Source of the DNA: Brevundimonas diminuta | GTDB lineage: Bacteria; Pseudomonadota; Alphaproteobacteria; Caulobacterales; Caulobacteraceae | DNA length: 64,000 nt | Reading direction: 5' to 3' | Assembly (NCBI RefSeq): GCF_022654015.1 | Contig: NZ_CP073063.1 | Location: 2,935,501-2,999,500 of the forward strand | In this document: positions 17,856-25,934 of the stretch, in pieces | Numbering within the stretch: position 1 is the first letter of the stretch | How the letters are laid out: every line of letters starts with the position of its first letter | Translations under genes and position numbers: made by a program | The notes under the pieces: generated by a model | Databases searched by the model: none | Told to the model about the DNA's origin: nothing | Seen by the model: the letters and a program-made list of their open reading frames with translations, nothing else

Positions 17856-18968
17856 TTATCGACCGACGACCAAGCGCGCCGCCGCGCGGATCACACGCAC
17901 CACCTCGGCGGCAAAGGCCCAAACCACCACGACCATCAGGATCGTCGCCACGCCGCCGACGTCCTCGCCGGAGCGGCCGATCAACACCCGAATCCGATCC
18001 ACGAAATCGGTGACGCTGCCGACCCAGATCAGCGGCGACAGCGCCGACCAGAACCAGACCCACAGCAGACCCCAGGCGGCGGCGATACCGAACGACAGGT
18101 CGCCCAGCGCCGTGACCCGCGCGTTGCCGCCCGACGCCGCCCTCATCAGATCGAAACCGATGCGGCAGGCGGCGAACAGGGCGACCGGCCAATAGGCGAC
18201 CCGCACCATGTCGGCCAGAATGCGCCCATAATCGACGCCGTCGACGACCCCGGCCAGCTCCTCCGGCCGGATCGGCGCCACCTGCAACAGACCCGTCCAC
18301 CACAGCAGCACCACGGTCCAGCCGATGGCGCTGGCCACCGCACGCGCCACGGGCGACATCTCGGCGCTCCTGCGCACAGCACGACCCGACTTGGCCTGCC
18401 CCGCGCTTCCGCCCGACCAGTCTCCGTTCGCCAGCTTCTGCCCCCACTGCTCGGCGTCGAAACCGCCGCCCAGTTCGAACAGACCCAGGTCCTTGACGCG
18501 CCATTTGGCGATGAAGTCCGGCTTCTTCGACTGACGCTCCAGAATGAAGCCGACGGCTGTGAGCAAGCCGACGACCGTGATCGCGCCGCTGATCAGACTG
18601 GAAATGCCCTGCCCGATCGCCTGGCCCACATAGACGTCGCCGACCAGGACCCGCACGGCCAGGCCGATCAGGGTGACGGCCGCCATGACCGTCAGCCCGA
18701 CCTTCAACCCGAACATCCACCACGGATAGAGTTCAGGCCCGATCAGCGCCTGCGGTCCAGGGCGATAGCGCGCCGCCACGCTGAGCGGATGACCGACCTC
18801 GCGCAGCAGACCCTCGACCTCGTCGTCGGTCGGCGCCCGTCCCAGCCGGGCCTCCAGCGCCTCCAGACGCCCCATGATCTCGTCGCGCAGCTCGGCGACG
18901 ATGTCCTCGCGGTTTTCCTTCGGCAGCTGGGCCGCCACGGCCTTCAAATAACGTTCGACCAGGTCCAT
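17856..18968 (-). CDS. HAAS-domain (DUF1700-like) membrane protein paired with PadR
   Basis: The 370-residue protein begins with a cytosolic HAAS-type helical domain (about 1-75: 'LVERYLKAVAAQLPKENREDIVAELRDEI' and 'DDEVEGLLREVGHPLSVAARY'). About six transmembrane segments follow, with a charged loop near 165-215. HAAS domains typically occur beside PadR regulators and act as signalling adaptors for membrane proteins. Here the PadR gene lies 26 bp upstream in the same orientation, fitting that rule. The ATG at 18968 has GGGAGAGG upstream. The transported or sensed signal is unknown. Confidence 0.82.
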   Translation of the reverse strand: MDLVERYLKAVAAQLPKENREDIVAELRDEIMGRLEALEARLGRAPTDDEVEGLLREVGHPLSVAARYRPGPQALIGPELYPWWMFGLKVGLTVMAAVTLIGLAVRVLVGDVYVGQAIGQGISSLISGAITVVGLLTAVGFILERQSKKPDFIAKWRVKDLGLFELGGGFDAEQWGQKLANGDWSGGSAGQAKSGRAVRRSAEMSPVARAVASAIGWTVVLLWWTGLLQVAPIRPEELAGVVDGVDYGRILADMVRVAYWPVALFAACRIGFDLMRAASGGNARVTALGDLSFGIAAAWGLLWVWFWSALSPLIWVGSVTDFVDRIRVLIGRSGEDVGGVATILMVVVVWAFAAEVVRVIRAAARLVVGR

Positions 18969-18994
18969 GCCCGCCTCTCCCTCTTTCCCGATGT

Positions 18995-19330
18995 TCACAG
19001 CATCTTCTCCAGCGAGGCCGACAGGCCGCGCCATTCCACGGCGAGCCGTTCCAGCATCGCCTCCCCGCGCGACGACAGGCGGTAGAACCGCTTCTTGCGC
19101 CGCTCCTCCTCACGCCATTCGCTGTCCAGCAGCCCCTGGCTCTCCAGCCGGCGCAGCAGCGGATAGAGGGTGCTCTCCTCCATCTCGACCCCGACCTCGC
19201 CCAAGGCGACCCGCAGCGAATAGCCGTATTGCTCGCGCCGCAAGCTCGCGAGCACGGCCAGGATCAACGACCCCCGCCGCAGCTCCAGCCGCAGACTCTC
19301 GAACAGCAACGCCTCGTCGTTCTCGCTCAC
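18995..19330 (-). CDS. PadR-family transcriptional regulator
   Basis: The 111-residue protein is a winged helix of the PadR type: 'RRGSLILAVLASLRREQYGYSLRVAL', 'EESTLYPLLRRLESQGLLDSEW', then the wing 'KKRFYRLSSRGEAML' and a C-terminal dimerisation helix. The start is GTG at 19330 with GGAG 7 nt upstream. It is first in an operon with the HAAS membrane protein and probably autorepresses through the dyad at 19350-19374. Confidence 0.92.
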   Translation of the reverse strand: MSENDEALLFESLRLELRRGSLILAVLASLRREQYGYSLRVALGEVGVEMEESTLYPLLRRLESQGLLDSEWREEERRKKRFYRLSSRGEAMLERLAVEWRGLSASLEKML

Positions 19331-19349
19331 CCGCCATCTCCGTGCGCCA

Positions 19350-19374
19350 CATAGTGTGTGATACACAGTGTATG
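19350..19374 (-). promoter_or_regulatory. Dyad in the padR promoter, candidate PadR operator
   Basis: The pattern CATA-N3-TGTG-N3-CACA-N3-TATG forms a symmetric 25-bp site starting 20 nt upstream of the padR GTG. Known PadR operators are ATGT/ACAT-type dyads of similar length, so autoregulation is plausible. Confidence 0.55.
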
Positions 19375-19471
19375 GGGCATACTGTGCGAGGGAGTCAAGC
19401 TAGGCCGACCGCAACTAGGCGCAGGTTAGCGCGCTATGGCGGGATACCTCCTCACGCACTAAGTTCTGTTC

Positions 19472-21814
19472 ATGAACCGTTCTTCGACGCCGAAGCCCGC
19501 AGCCGCCAAGCCGGCCAAGCCCGTTCACGTGCCCAATCCGGGGGTGCAGGAGGCGTCGGCCGCCTTTATCCGCGATACGGGCAAGATGCCGATGTTCGCC
19601 CCGGTCGCCGGCCCGCGCCTGACGCCGGAGGAGCCGGTCGCCGCGCCCGCAGACTGGGTGCCGCACCGCCCCTCGCACGAGGGCAAGAAGAAGGGCGGCC
19701 GCTTCCGGCTGGAAACCAAATACACGCCCGCCGGCGACCAGCCCGCCGCCATCGCCGAACTGGTGGCCCAGGCCCAGGCCGGGGACCGCGACCAGGTCCT
19801 GCTGGGCGTCACCGGCTCGGGCAAGACCTTCACCATGGCCAAGGTGATCGAGGAAACCCAGCGCCCTGCCCTCATTCTGGCGCCGAACAAGACACTGGCG
19901 GCCCAGCTCTATTCCGAATTCAAATCGTTCTTTCCCGACAACGCAGTAGAATACTTCGTCAGCTACTACGACTACTACCAGCCGGAAGCTTATGTTCCAC
20001 GTACGGATACGTACATTGAGAAGGACTCAAGCATCAATGAGCAGATCGACCGCATGCGGCACTCTGCGACGCGGGCTATACTAGAACGGGAAGATGTCAT
20101 CGTGGTGGCGTCGGTGTCTTGCATCTACGGGATCGGGTCGGTTGAGACCTATACGGCGATGACGTTCACGCTGAAGGTGGGGGATCAGATCGACGAGGCG
20201 AAGCTGCGGGCGGATCTGATCGCGCTGCAGTACAAGCGCAACGACCTGAACTTCGACCGGGGCATGTTCAGGAAGCGCGGCGATGTGATCGAAATCTTCC
20301 CGGTCCACCTGGAAGACCGGGCGTGGCGCATCAGCCTGTTCGGGGACGAGCTGGAGGCGATCCAGGAGTTTGATCCGCTGACGGGCAAGAAGACGGCCGA
20401 TCTGAACGAGATCACCGTCTATGCCGCCAGCCACTATGTGACCCCGCGCCCGACGCTGAACCAGGCCGCCGCCGGCATCAAGGCGGAGCTGAAGGAGACG
20501 CTGGACTGGATGGTCGAGAACGGCAAGCTGCTGGAGGCCCAGCGGCTGGAGCAACGCACCCGCTTCGACCTGGAGATGATGGAGGCCACAGGCAGTTGCG
20601 CCGGAATCGAGAACTACAGCCGCTGGCTGACCGGCCGCGCGCCGGGTGAGCCGCCGCCGACCTTCTTCGAATACATCCCCGACAACGCCCTGCTGTTCGT
20701 GGACGAGAGCCACGTCACCATCGGCCAGATCAACGGCATGTTCCGGGGCGACTACCGCCGCAAGTCGACGCTGGCGGAATACGGCTTCCGCCTGCCCTCC
20801 TGCATCGACAACCGCCCGCTGAAGTTCGAGGAATGGGAGGCCATGCGCCCCCAGACGGTGCACGTCAGCGCCACCCCCGGCCCGTGGGAGATGGAACAGG
20901 CGGGCGGCGTCTTCGTGGAGCAGGTCATCCGCCCCACCGGCCTGATCGACCCGCCGGTCGAGATCCGCCCCGTCTCGGGCAAGACCCGCAACCAGGTCGA
21001 CGACGTCATCGACGAGGTCAAGGCGACGACGGCCCGTGGCTATCGCAGCCTGGTCACCACCCTGACCAAGAAGATGGCCGAGGACCTGACCGAATATATG
21101 CATGAGCAGGGCATCCGCGTTCGCTACATGCACTCCGACGTCGACACGCTGGAGCGGATCGAGATCCTGCGCGACCTGCGGCTGGGGACCTTCGACTGTC
21201 TGATCGGCATCAACCTGCTGCGCGAGGGTCTGGACATCCCCGAGTGCGGCCTGGTCGCCATCCTGGATGCGGACAAGGAAGGCTTCCTGCGCTCCGAGAC
21301 CTCATTGATCCAGACCATCGGCCGCGCCGCGCGCAATGTGGACGGCCGCGTCATCCTGTACGCCGACCGCATGACCGGCAGCATGGAGCGCGCCATCGCC
21401 GAGACGGACCGCCGTCGCGAACGGCAGATGGCCTACAACACCCAACACGGCATCACGCCCGAAACGGTCAAGCGCGACATCAAGGAGATCATGGACAGCC
21501 CCTATGAGTCGCGCGAGATGGATCGCCTGACCAAGCCGGGCGTGGCCGAAGCCTCCAAACCCTTCGTCGGCTCCAACTTCCAGGCCGCCCTGCGCGACCT
21601 GGAAGGCCGGATGCGCGAGGCCGCCTCCAACCTGGAGTTCGAGGAAGCCGGCCGCCTGCGCGACGAGATCAAGCGCATGAAGCTGATGGACCTGGAGTTC
21701 GCCAACGAAGCCCTGACCGGCGCCGGCGAAGCCGTCGACAAGTCCGCGCCCAAACGCTGGCGCGCCGAGGCGGCGGCGGAGGCGCAAGAGCGGTTCAGGA
21801 AGGGGCGGTTGTAA
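19472..21814 (+). CDS. uvrB: Excinuclease ABC subunit B
   Basis: UvrB is the damage-verifying helicase of nucleotide excision repair. The 780-residue protein has an extra N-terminal tail (about 75 residues, Ala/Pro/Lys-rich) before the conserved '[11 protein letters not shown]'. Walker A is '[12 protein letters not shown]', the beta-hairpin is '[12 protein letters not shown]', and the DEAD-type box is 'LLFVDESH'. Helicase motifs V and VI ('[13 protein letters not shown]', '[12 protein letters not shown]') and a C-terminal UVR coiled coil for UvrA/UvrC (about 705-745) complete it. Codon use in about 19,905-20,250 is less GC3-biased than the rest. It is monocistronic, and the retron begins 20 bp past its end on the other strand. 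Confidence 0.98.
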   Translation: MNRSSTPKPAAAKPAKPVHVPNPGVQEASAAFIRDTGKMPMFAPVAGPRLTPEEPVAAPADWVPHRPSHEGKKKGGRFRLETKYTPAGDQPAAIAELVAQAQAGDRDQVLLGVTGSGKTFTMAKVIEETQRPALILAPNKTLAAQLYSEFKSFFPDNAVEYFVSYYDYYQPEAYVPRTDTYIEKDSSINEQIDRMRHSATRAILEREDVIVVASVSCIYGIGSVETYTAMTFTLKVGDQIDEAKLRADLIALQYKRNDLNFDRGMFRKRGDVIEIFPVHLEDRAWRISLFGDELEAIQEFDPLTGKKTADLNEITVYAASHYVTPRPTLNQAAAGIKAELKETLDWMVENGKLLEAQRLEQRTRFDLEMMEATGSCAGIENYSRWLTGRAPGEPPPTFFEYIPDNALLFVDESHVTIGQINGMFRGDYRRKSTLAEYGFRLPSCIDNRPLKFEEWEAMRPQTVHVSATPGPWEMEQAGGVFVEQVIRPTGLIDPPVEIRPVSGKTRNQVDDVIDEVKATTARGYRSLVTTLTKKMAEDLTEYMHEQGIRVRYMHSDVDTLERIEILRDLRLGTFDCLIGINLLREGLDIPECGLVAILDADKEGFLRSETSLIQTIGRAARNVDGRVILYADRMTGSMERAIAETDRRRERQMAYNTQHGITPETVKRDIKEIMDSPYESREMDRLTKPGVAEASKPFVGSNFQAALRDLEGRMREAASNLEFEEAGRLRDEIKRMKLMDLEFANEALTGAGEAVDKSAPKRWRAEAAAEAQERFRKGRL

Positions 21815-21821
21815 GGTCGCA

Positions 21822-21830
21822 GGAGCGCGT
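21822..21830. repeat. Left 9-bp direct repeat flanking the retron island
   Basis: GGAGCGCGT occurs here, 8 bp past the uvrB stop, and again at 24171-24179. Between the two copies lies only the AT-rich retron locus. It could be a target duplication or chance. Confidence 0.35.
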
Positions 21831-21834
21831 GGGA

Positions 21835-22812
21835 CTACGACTGCCAATAACTCTGACGATCAGACACGTGAATACGACCCGCAGTTTTGGCGATATCTGA
21901 AACGGTGCCGATTTCATATTTGCGGTCAATGTTGAGTAGGAAGTCCGGCTCGGCACTTTTTACGAAAGCCAGGATGCCAGCGAGATGCTGAATTTCTGCA
22001 CCATTAAGCCCCCCCTTCAAATATCGATGCACCATAGAGTATATAACTCGCTTCTTGTCGCGACCTATAGTCACTCTTCCATCGTTGGACAAAATCAATC
22101 CGGTTACCTCTCTGTGGTAACGACTTGTCGCATACACTGTCTTTGATCTATTTATATCAAGCTTTGGATAGTTTAGTTCACGAACAACTCGATATACTCG
22201 CTTTCTGACATCAACTAAATACCCGGTTCGACGGGCGGAGAACGTCAGGTCGTCAGCGTATCGAGTGTAAGTAACTTCATCTTCTTCGACAGCGGCTGAT
22301 ATACGTTTATCGAATTCATACATTAGTATGTTCGACATCATCGGAGATGACGGAGCACCTATTGCCAAGCGAAGCACCCTACCCCCAGGAGGGCGGTGGA
22401 ACAGGAGGCGACTAGATAAATAAGCATCCTGCGCGTCAGAGAACACCTCATTATCCGAACAATAGGATTCCCAGTCTCGCGAACGAATGGATGGGAAGAA
22501 CTGCTTCAAGTCCATCTTGAGAATGGGCCTGCCAACACCCGCGTGAGGCGCCGCATTATCTCGCAGCGAACCACCTTTGATATACGCTGTCGCAGCACTA
22601 TGGACAGGAAGACGTGATAGAAGTATTTCCACTACAATTCTCTGAAGATACTTCACTTCAGCTGCTGGCTGCGCAATTTTTCGCTTTTCCGACCCCCTTC
22701 TTTTATCGATGTCGAAAATTTTATAGCGATCGGGTGCGTCTTTGACGAGCTTAAGCGTATCGGCAGCGCTCAGACCACTGGACGCTGATAAGGCACGAAT
22801 TAGTGGAGTCAC
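21835..22812 (-). CDS. Retron reverse transcriptase
   Basis: The 325-residue RT has the retron marks: NAxxH ('NAAPH', 86-90), the first catalytic Asp in 'ILKMDLKQFFPSI' (Asp101), the 'YADD' active site (185-188) and the VTG motif ('REVTGLIL', 236-238) that separates retron RTs from group II intron RTs. The length is typical. It reverse-transcribes the msd part of the linked ncRNA into multicopy ssDNA that stays joined to RNA. Its start overlaps the effector gene by 4 bp. Codon use is AT-shifted relative to flanking genes, indicating transfer. Confidence 0.93.
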   Translation of the reverse strand: MTPLIRALSASSGLSAADTLKLVKDAPDRYKIFDIDKRRGSEKRKIAQPAAEVKYLQRIVVEILLSRLPVHSAATAYIKGGSLRDNAAPHAGVGRPILKMDLKQFFPSIRSRDWESYCSDNEVFSDAQDAYLSSRLLFHRPPGGRVLRLAIGAPSSPMMSNILMYEFDKRISAAVEEDEVTYTRYADDLTFSARRTGYLVDVRKRVYRVVRELNYPKLDINRSKTVYATSRYHREVTGLILSNDGRVTIGRDKKRVIYSMVHRYLKGGLNGAEIQHLAGILAFVKSAEPDFLLNIDRKYEIGTVSDIAKTAGRIHVSDRQSYWQS

Positions 22813-23768
22813 AAGACAACCCTCAATTCGTTCGACCGTATTGCACTAAACCTGTCAGGTTGCTTGTCCATCCAGTACTGACGAACACGCGCTTTCCACG
22901 CCCCCTTGTTGAGGGTAGGTGCACCAACCTTAAGCGCGTATTCTATTGCGTCCGACGATTCTAGGGACACCCAGAAGACTTTTTGGCCTCTTTCTTCAGT
23001 TTTTACCCACTCTAAAAATTCTGCACACTGCAAATACTGCGATATTTGCTTTTCTGTCATTGGCAAAGATAAGGACCATACCAGAACATCTATTTCTTCG
23101 ATAGTCAAAGCGCCATAATGTTGTATCAAGCCCGTTATAAGCTTAATTCGATGCCCCGCTCTATCGGGCATAAAGCTACGAGGCTCTTGATGCTTTGTGG
23201 CAGATTGATATACAAAATTCTCAATCACAGACCTAAGTGATTTTAGATTAATATTTGCTATTTCAGAATGCTTCTTGATACCTACATCTTCAAGGTTGAG
23301 CAGAAATTTTCTATCCCTGCCGTATTGCTCAACGAAAGCCGTTATTGGTCCTAGGTTAATGTATGAATCGGCTGAATTATTTATATTGTCTATAACAATT
23401 ACCAGCCTATCGGCAATTTCATCTACAGAAACAAAAAGCGCTAGCTCAGCAATAGAGCCTGCGCTCTCACAAAACAGTATAACTAGCCGGCAGATTTGAG
23501 CCAAATCTGACTCAAAATTCATCCAATCGCGGTAGGCGCTAGACTTACTATAGAGGTTTGTTTCCTCCGCCAGACGGAATTTCAACTTGGAAAGCGGAGG
23601 GTTGAACGTCACCCTTAGAAAAGCATCTCTAAGCGATAAAGCAGCCTGCGCACCGGGGTCTTGCTCCCCGCCGCACACTAGGACCGCGTCGCTAGGCGAA
23701 TGAACGTGGAGATTAGCTAGGTCGAGCCACTCCACGATCTCCGGCACGTTCGATTTGACGTCTATCAC
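22809..23768 (-). CDS. Retron effector, nucleoside deoxyribosyltransferase-like N-terminus plus C-terminal winged-helix region
   Basis: The 319-residue protein begins with an NDT/TIR-like Rossmannoid region: 'AVLVCGGEQDPGA' (about 28-40), then 'FESDLAQICRLVILFCESAGSIAELALF' (85-112) with the Glu residues expected for N-glycosidase chemistry. The C-terminal half (about 200-319) looks like a winged-helix DNA-binding segment. This matches the effector type of the Ec86/St85 retron group (type II-A), where the toxin is held by RT-msDNA and released on phage attack. The GTG start lies at the very end of the ncRNA, so the true start may be a later GTG (V8 or V12). Confidence 0.85.
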   Translation of the reverse strand: MIDVKSNVPEIVEWLDLANLHVHSPSDAVLVCGGEQDPGAQAALSLRDAFLRVTFNPPLSKLKFRLAEETNLYSKSSAYRDWMNFESDLAQICRLVILFCESAGSIAELALFVSVDEIADRLVIVIDNINNSADSYINLGPITAFVEQYGRDRKFLLNLEDVGIKKHSEIANINLKSLRSVIENFVYQSATKHQEPRSFMPDRAGHRIKLITGLIQHYGALTIEEIDVLVWSLSLPMTEKQISQYLQCAEFLEWVKTEERGQKVFWVSLESSDAIEYALKVGAPTLNKGAWKARVRQYWMDKQPDRFSAIRSNELRVVL

Positions 23769-23936
23769 TTACCTAAGGCCGTGCAAGAGAACGGCATCTG
23801 AAAGAGCGGAGCGTCCAAAGGCGACAAGATGTCGGTCTCTTGCACGGCACCCAAAAAATGACCAATCAACTGATGTCCGGCGAAGCGCCAGACTTAAAGT
23901 CGAAACAGAATTTCAACCCATACGCGTAAGTGGGAC
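23760..23936 (-). ncRNA. Retron msr-msd RNA
   Basis: On the minus strand a long hairpin is formed by a perfect 13-bp inverted repeat (23778-23790 with 23836-23848), extended by about 8 more pairs with mismatches. This is the msd stem. 5' of it are two short msr hairpins (stem GACT/AGTC at 23891-23901, and a 6-bp stem at 23877-23891). The outer ends pair as a1/a2: 7 bp (23926-23936 region with 23766-23772) plus GTC/GAC beyond a small internal loop. Order and size fit msr-msd-effector-RT. The exact 5' end and branching G are not determined. Confidence 0.75.
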
Positions 23937-24178
23937 TACTTTCCCATTTGTGACGTGAGTGTCAAGAAGCATTCTCGGCGTCATTTGCGGTCAGATAATT
24001 CCGGCGATCTAGGCGGAGTTGCTAATCAAAGGTTTCTAGCTCGCGGCAGGTGCCGTCGCGTCAGCCGCTGGCCTCGCCAATCATTTGAAAAATATTACAA
24101 TCTGCGTCCCTCGGCATCCATTCAGGTGTTTTCGGTCTTTGGTAGCGGAGCGCGCGTCGGCAAAGCAGATGGAGCGCG
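23937..24178. other. AT-rich intergenic remainder of the retron island
   Basis: I see no convincing gene in this stretch. It should hold the promoter of the retron transcript, which runs on the minus strand. A short open frame at 23955-24182 (+) lacks an RBS and family resemblance. Confidence 0.4.
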
Positions 24179-24179
24179 T
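24171..24179. repeat. Right 9-bp direct repeat flanking the retron island
   Basis: This is the second copy of GGAGCGCGT, matching 21822-21830. It touches the stop codon of the next minus-strand gene, so the AT-rich segment is bounded by the two copies. Confidence 0.35.
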
Positions 24180-24931
24180 TAGAGGTCATCCAGCGTCTTC
24201 TCCCATTCCTCCATCGTCACTCTCCCCCGCAGGGGGCCAAGGAAGAGGTCGAGGCCCTGGGAGATGCGACGGTCCTGTTCGCGTTCGATGACGGGGTCGA
24301 GGCCGGCGGCGCGGAGCTGGTCCTCCAGCGCGGCGATGCGGCGCTCCAACTGGACGCGGCGGGCCAGTTGGGCGTGGCCCCATTCGGTGTTGGCGCGCTC
24401 CAGCTTCTGCTTCGCCTGCCAGTATTGGCCGCGCAGTTCCCAGTCGCTCTTGTCGCTGGTGTTCATGGCGAAGCGGCGCTCGGCCTCGGCCTCGTTGGTC
24501 AAGATGTCGAAGACCAGTTGCAGGGGGGCGTTTTTAACCGTCAGGCGGGAGGCGCGGCCGGGGCCGTCGCGGTCGGCCAGTTTGCGATAGGTCTCGGCCA
24601 GGGCCGCCAGGGCGCGGGCCTGGGCGAAGTCCTGGGCGTGCAGGGCGCGGCCCGAGGCCTGGGCGGCGGCGCGGGCCAGGGATGCGGGATCATCGGGGTC
24701 GTCCGGCGACAGGTCGGCCGCCTCCTGGGACGACAGGGGCTGGGGCGCGGGCGTCGCGGCCTCGCTGCGCGGATGGCGGGACCAGCCCTCCTTCGTCGCG
24801 CGGGCGCGGATGGAGGCCTCGGTCACGTCGTGGCGGGCGGCGACGGTCCTGGCGTCGAGGCCGGACAGATAGTCCTTTCGGACCTGGGTCCAGACCTCGG
24901 GCGGTTTGATCTTGTAGCGGCGTTTTTCCAT
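24179..24931 (-). CDS. Hypothetical protein with N-terminal HTH-like segment and coiled coil
   Basis: The 250-residue soluble protein has an N-terminal segment ('EVWTQVRKDYLSGLDARTVAARHDVTEASIRARATKEGW', 12-50) that reads as a helix-turn-helix. A disordered Ala/Pro stretch (55-85) and helical, charged regions follow, including a coiled coil at about 170-210. The first 50 residues resemble those of the divergent gene at 25097. I do not recognise a named family; terminase small subunits have a similar opening. GC and codon use are like the chromosome. Confidence 0.65.
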   Translation of the reverse strand: MEKRRYKIKPPEVWTQVRKDYLSGLDARTVAARHDVTEASIRARATKEGWSRHPRSEAATPAPQPLSSQEAADLSPDDPDDPASLARAAAQASGRALHAQDFAQARALAALAETYRKLADRDGPGRASRLTVKNAPLQLVFDILTNEAEAERRFAMNTSDKSDWELRGQYWQAKQKLERANTEWGHAQLARRVQLERRIAALEDQLRAAGLDPVIEREQDRRISQGLDLFLGPLRGRVTMEEWEKTLDDL

Positions 24932-25096
24932 GCGGGCATTATGGGGCGGTCTCTACCCCAGGCCGGAAGAAGGCCGATTTTCGAGGCTAGAGATTTGATT
25001 TTCCACATCGCGACATGTCAGGGGTCACGCGCCAGCTGTGCATGAGGCGCGGGTGCGACCGATGATGACGCAGGGGCGTGCGACACCCCTTTCCCT

Positions 25097-25660
25097 ATGA
25101 GCCAGGGCATACATCGCAAGATCCGGCCGGACGCCGTCTGGGCCGAGGTTCGTAAGGCGTGGGAAGACGGCGAGACCGCGCGATCCGTCGCCGCGCGCTA
25201 TGACGTCGGGGTTCACGCCCTGTGGAAGCGGCGCGAGGCGGAAGGCTGGAAACGGCCCGAGCCGACGCTGGCGCCGATCGAGCCGGCCGAGGGCTGGGAT
25301 CGGCATATCCAGGCGCGGCGCGATGCGTTCACGGCGCAGCTGGAGGACGCGCGGGCGCTGGCGGAATGTCTGGCGGCGGCGATGACGGACGAGCGGCTGA
25401 CGCAGGCGCCGCACTGGCATATTCCGTGGCTGTATCACTGGCGCGCGACCCATCTGGGGCCCGAGGCGACAGCGCGGGACCGGGCGCGGGCGATCGAGAC
25501 GGGCCAGCCGTGGGCCGAGCGGTTCTGGGACGCGGACGGGGCGCTGAAGCCGCTGGCGTGGCTGGATCTGGAGATGGCGCGGCTGCATCCCGAGGACTGG
25601 CGCGCGGCCATCGGCCTGCCCGACGGACTGCCCAAGGCGGCGACGCGATACGCGCCCTGA
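25097..25660 (+). CDS. Hypothetical protein sharing the HTH-like N-terminus
   Basis: The 187-residue protein begins with 'IRPDAVWAEVRKAWEDGETARSVAARYDVGVHALWKRREAEGWKRP'. This aligns along its length with the start of the divergent gene at 24931 (VW..VRK...G..AR.VAAR.DV....W/R...EGW). The remainder is helical, with Trp-rich 'PHWHIPWLYHWRATH' and a C-terminal 'WLDLEMARLHPEDWRAAIGLPDG'. No family is recognised. The HTH-like segment suggests nucleic-acid binding. The 165-bp spacer between the two divergent genes is featureless to me. Confidence 0.65.
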   Translation: MSQGIHRKIRPDAVWAEVRKAWEDGETARSVAARYDVGVHALWKRREAEGWKRPEPTLAPIEPAEGWDRHIQARRDAFTAQLEDARALAECLAAAMTDERLTQAPHWHIPWLYHWRATHLGPEATARDRARAIETGQPWAERFWDADGALKPLAWLDLEMARLHPEDWRAAIGLPDGLPKAATRYAP

Positions 25661-25676
25661 TGTGTGCGGCTGTTGA

Positions 25677-25691
25677 CTTATCGGCGATAAG
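25677..25691. promoter_or_regulatory. Palindrome CTTATC-N3-GATAAG next to a TTGAC element
   Basis: Perfect 6-bp arms directly follow TTGA in the 274-bp gap before the DEAD-box helicase gene. If this is the promoter, the helicase mRNA has a leader of about 200 nt, a trait of cold- or autoregulated helicase genes. The evidence is thin. Confidence 0.3.
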
Positions 25692-25934
25692 CGCCCATTT
25701 GCGCGGCGTCGCACACTCGCGATCTCCGGCGTCTCCAGCGCGTGTGGGTCCCCTTCGGACCTGTCTGTAGAAGCCGCCGGCCCCTCATATCCATTCGCTG
25801 CCCGGACACGCGGGGCGGCGCCCGATCCACCCCGCAGGCCTCCTCCCCGAGGCCCCGTCGGGACTGGCGGTGCGCGGCCCGACGGCGTCATGCCATGGCT
25901 GATAGCGCCCTGCCGCTACGCGAAAGATACTGCT

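Noticed and set aside
23955-24182. 75-codon plus-strand frame in the retron upstream region
   Set aside because: Mixed composition, no RBS, antisense to the presumed retron promoter, and no recognisable motif.
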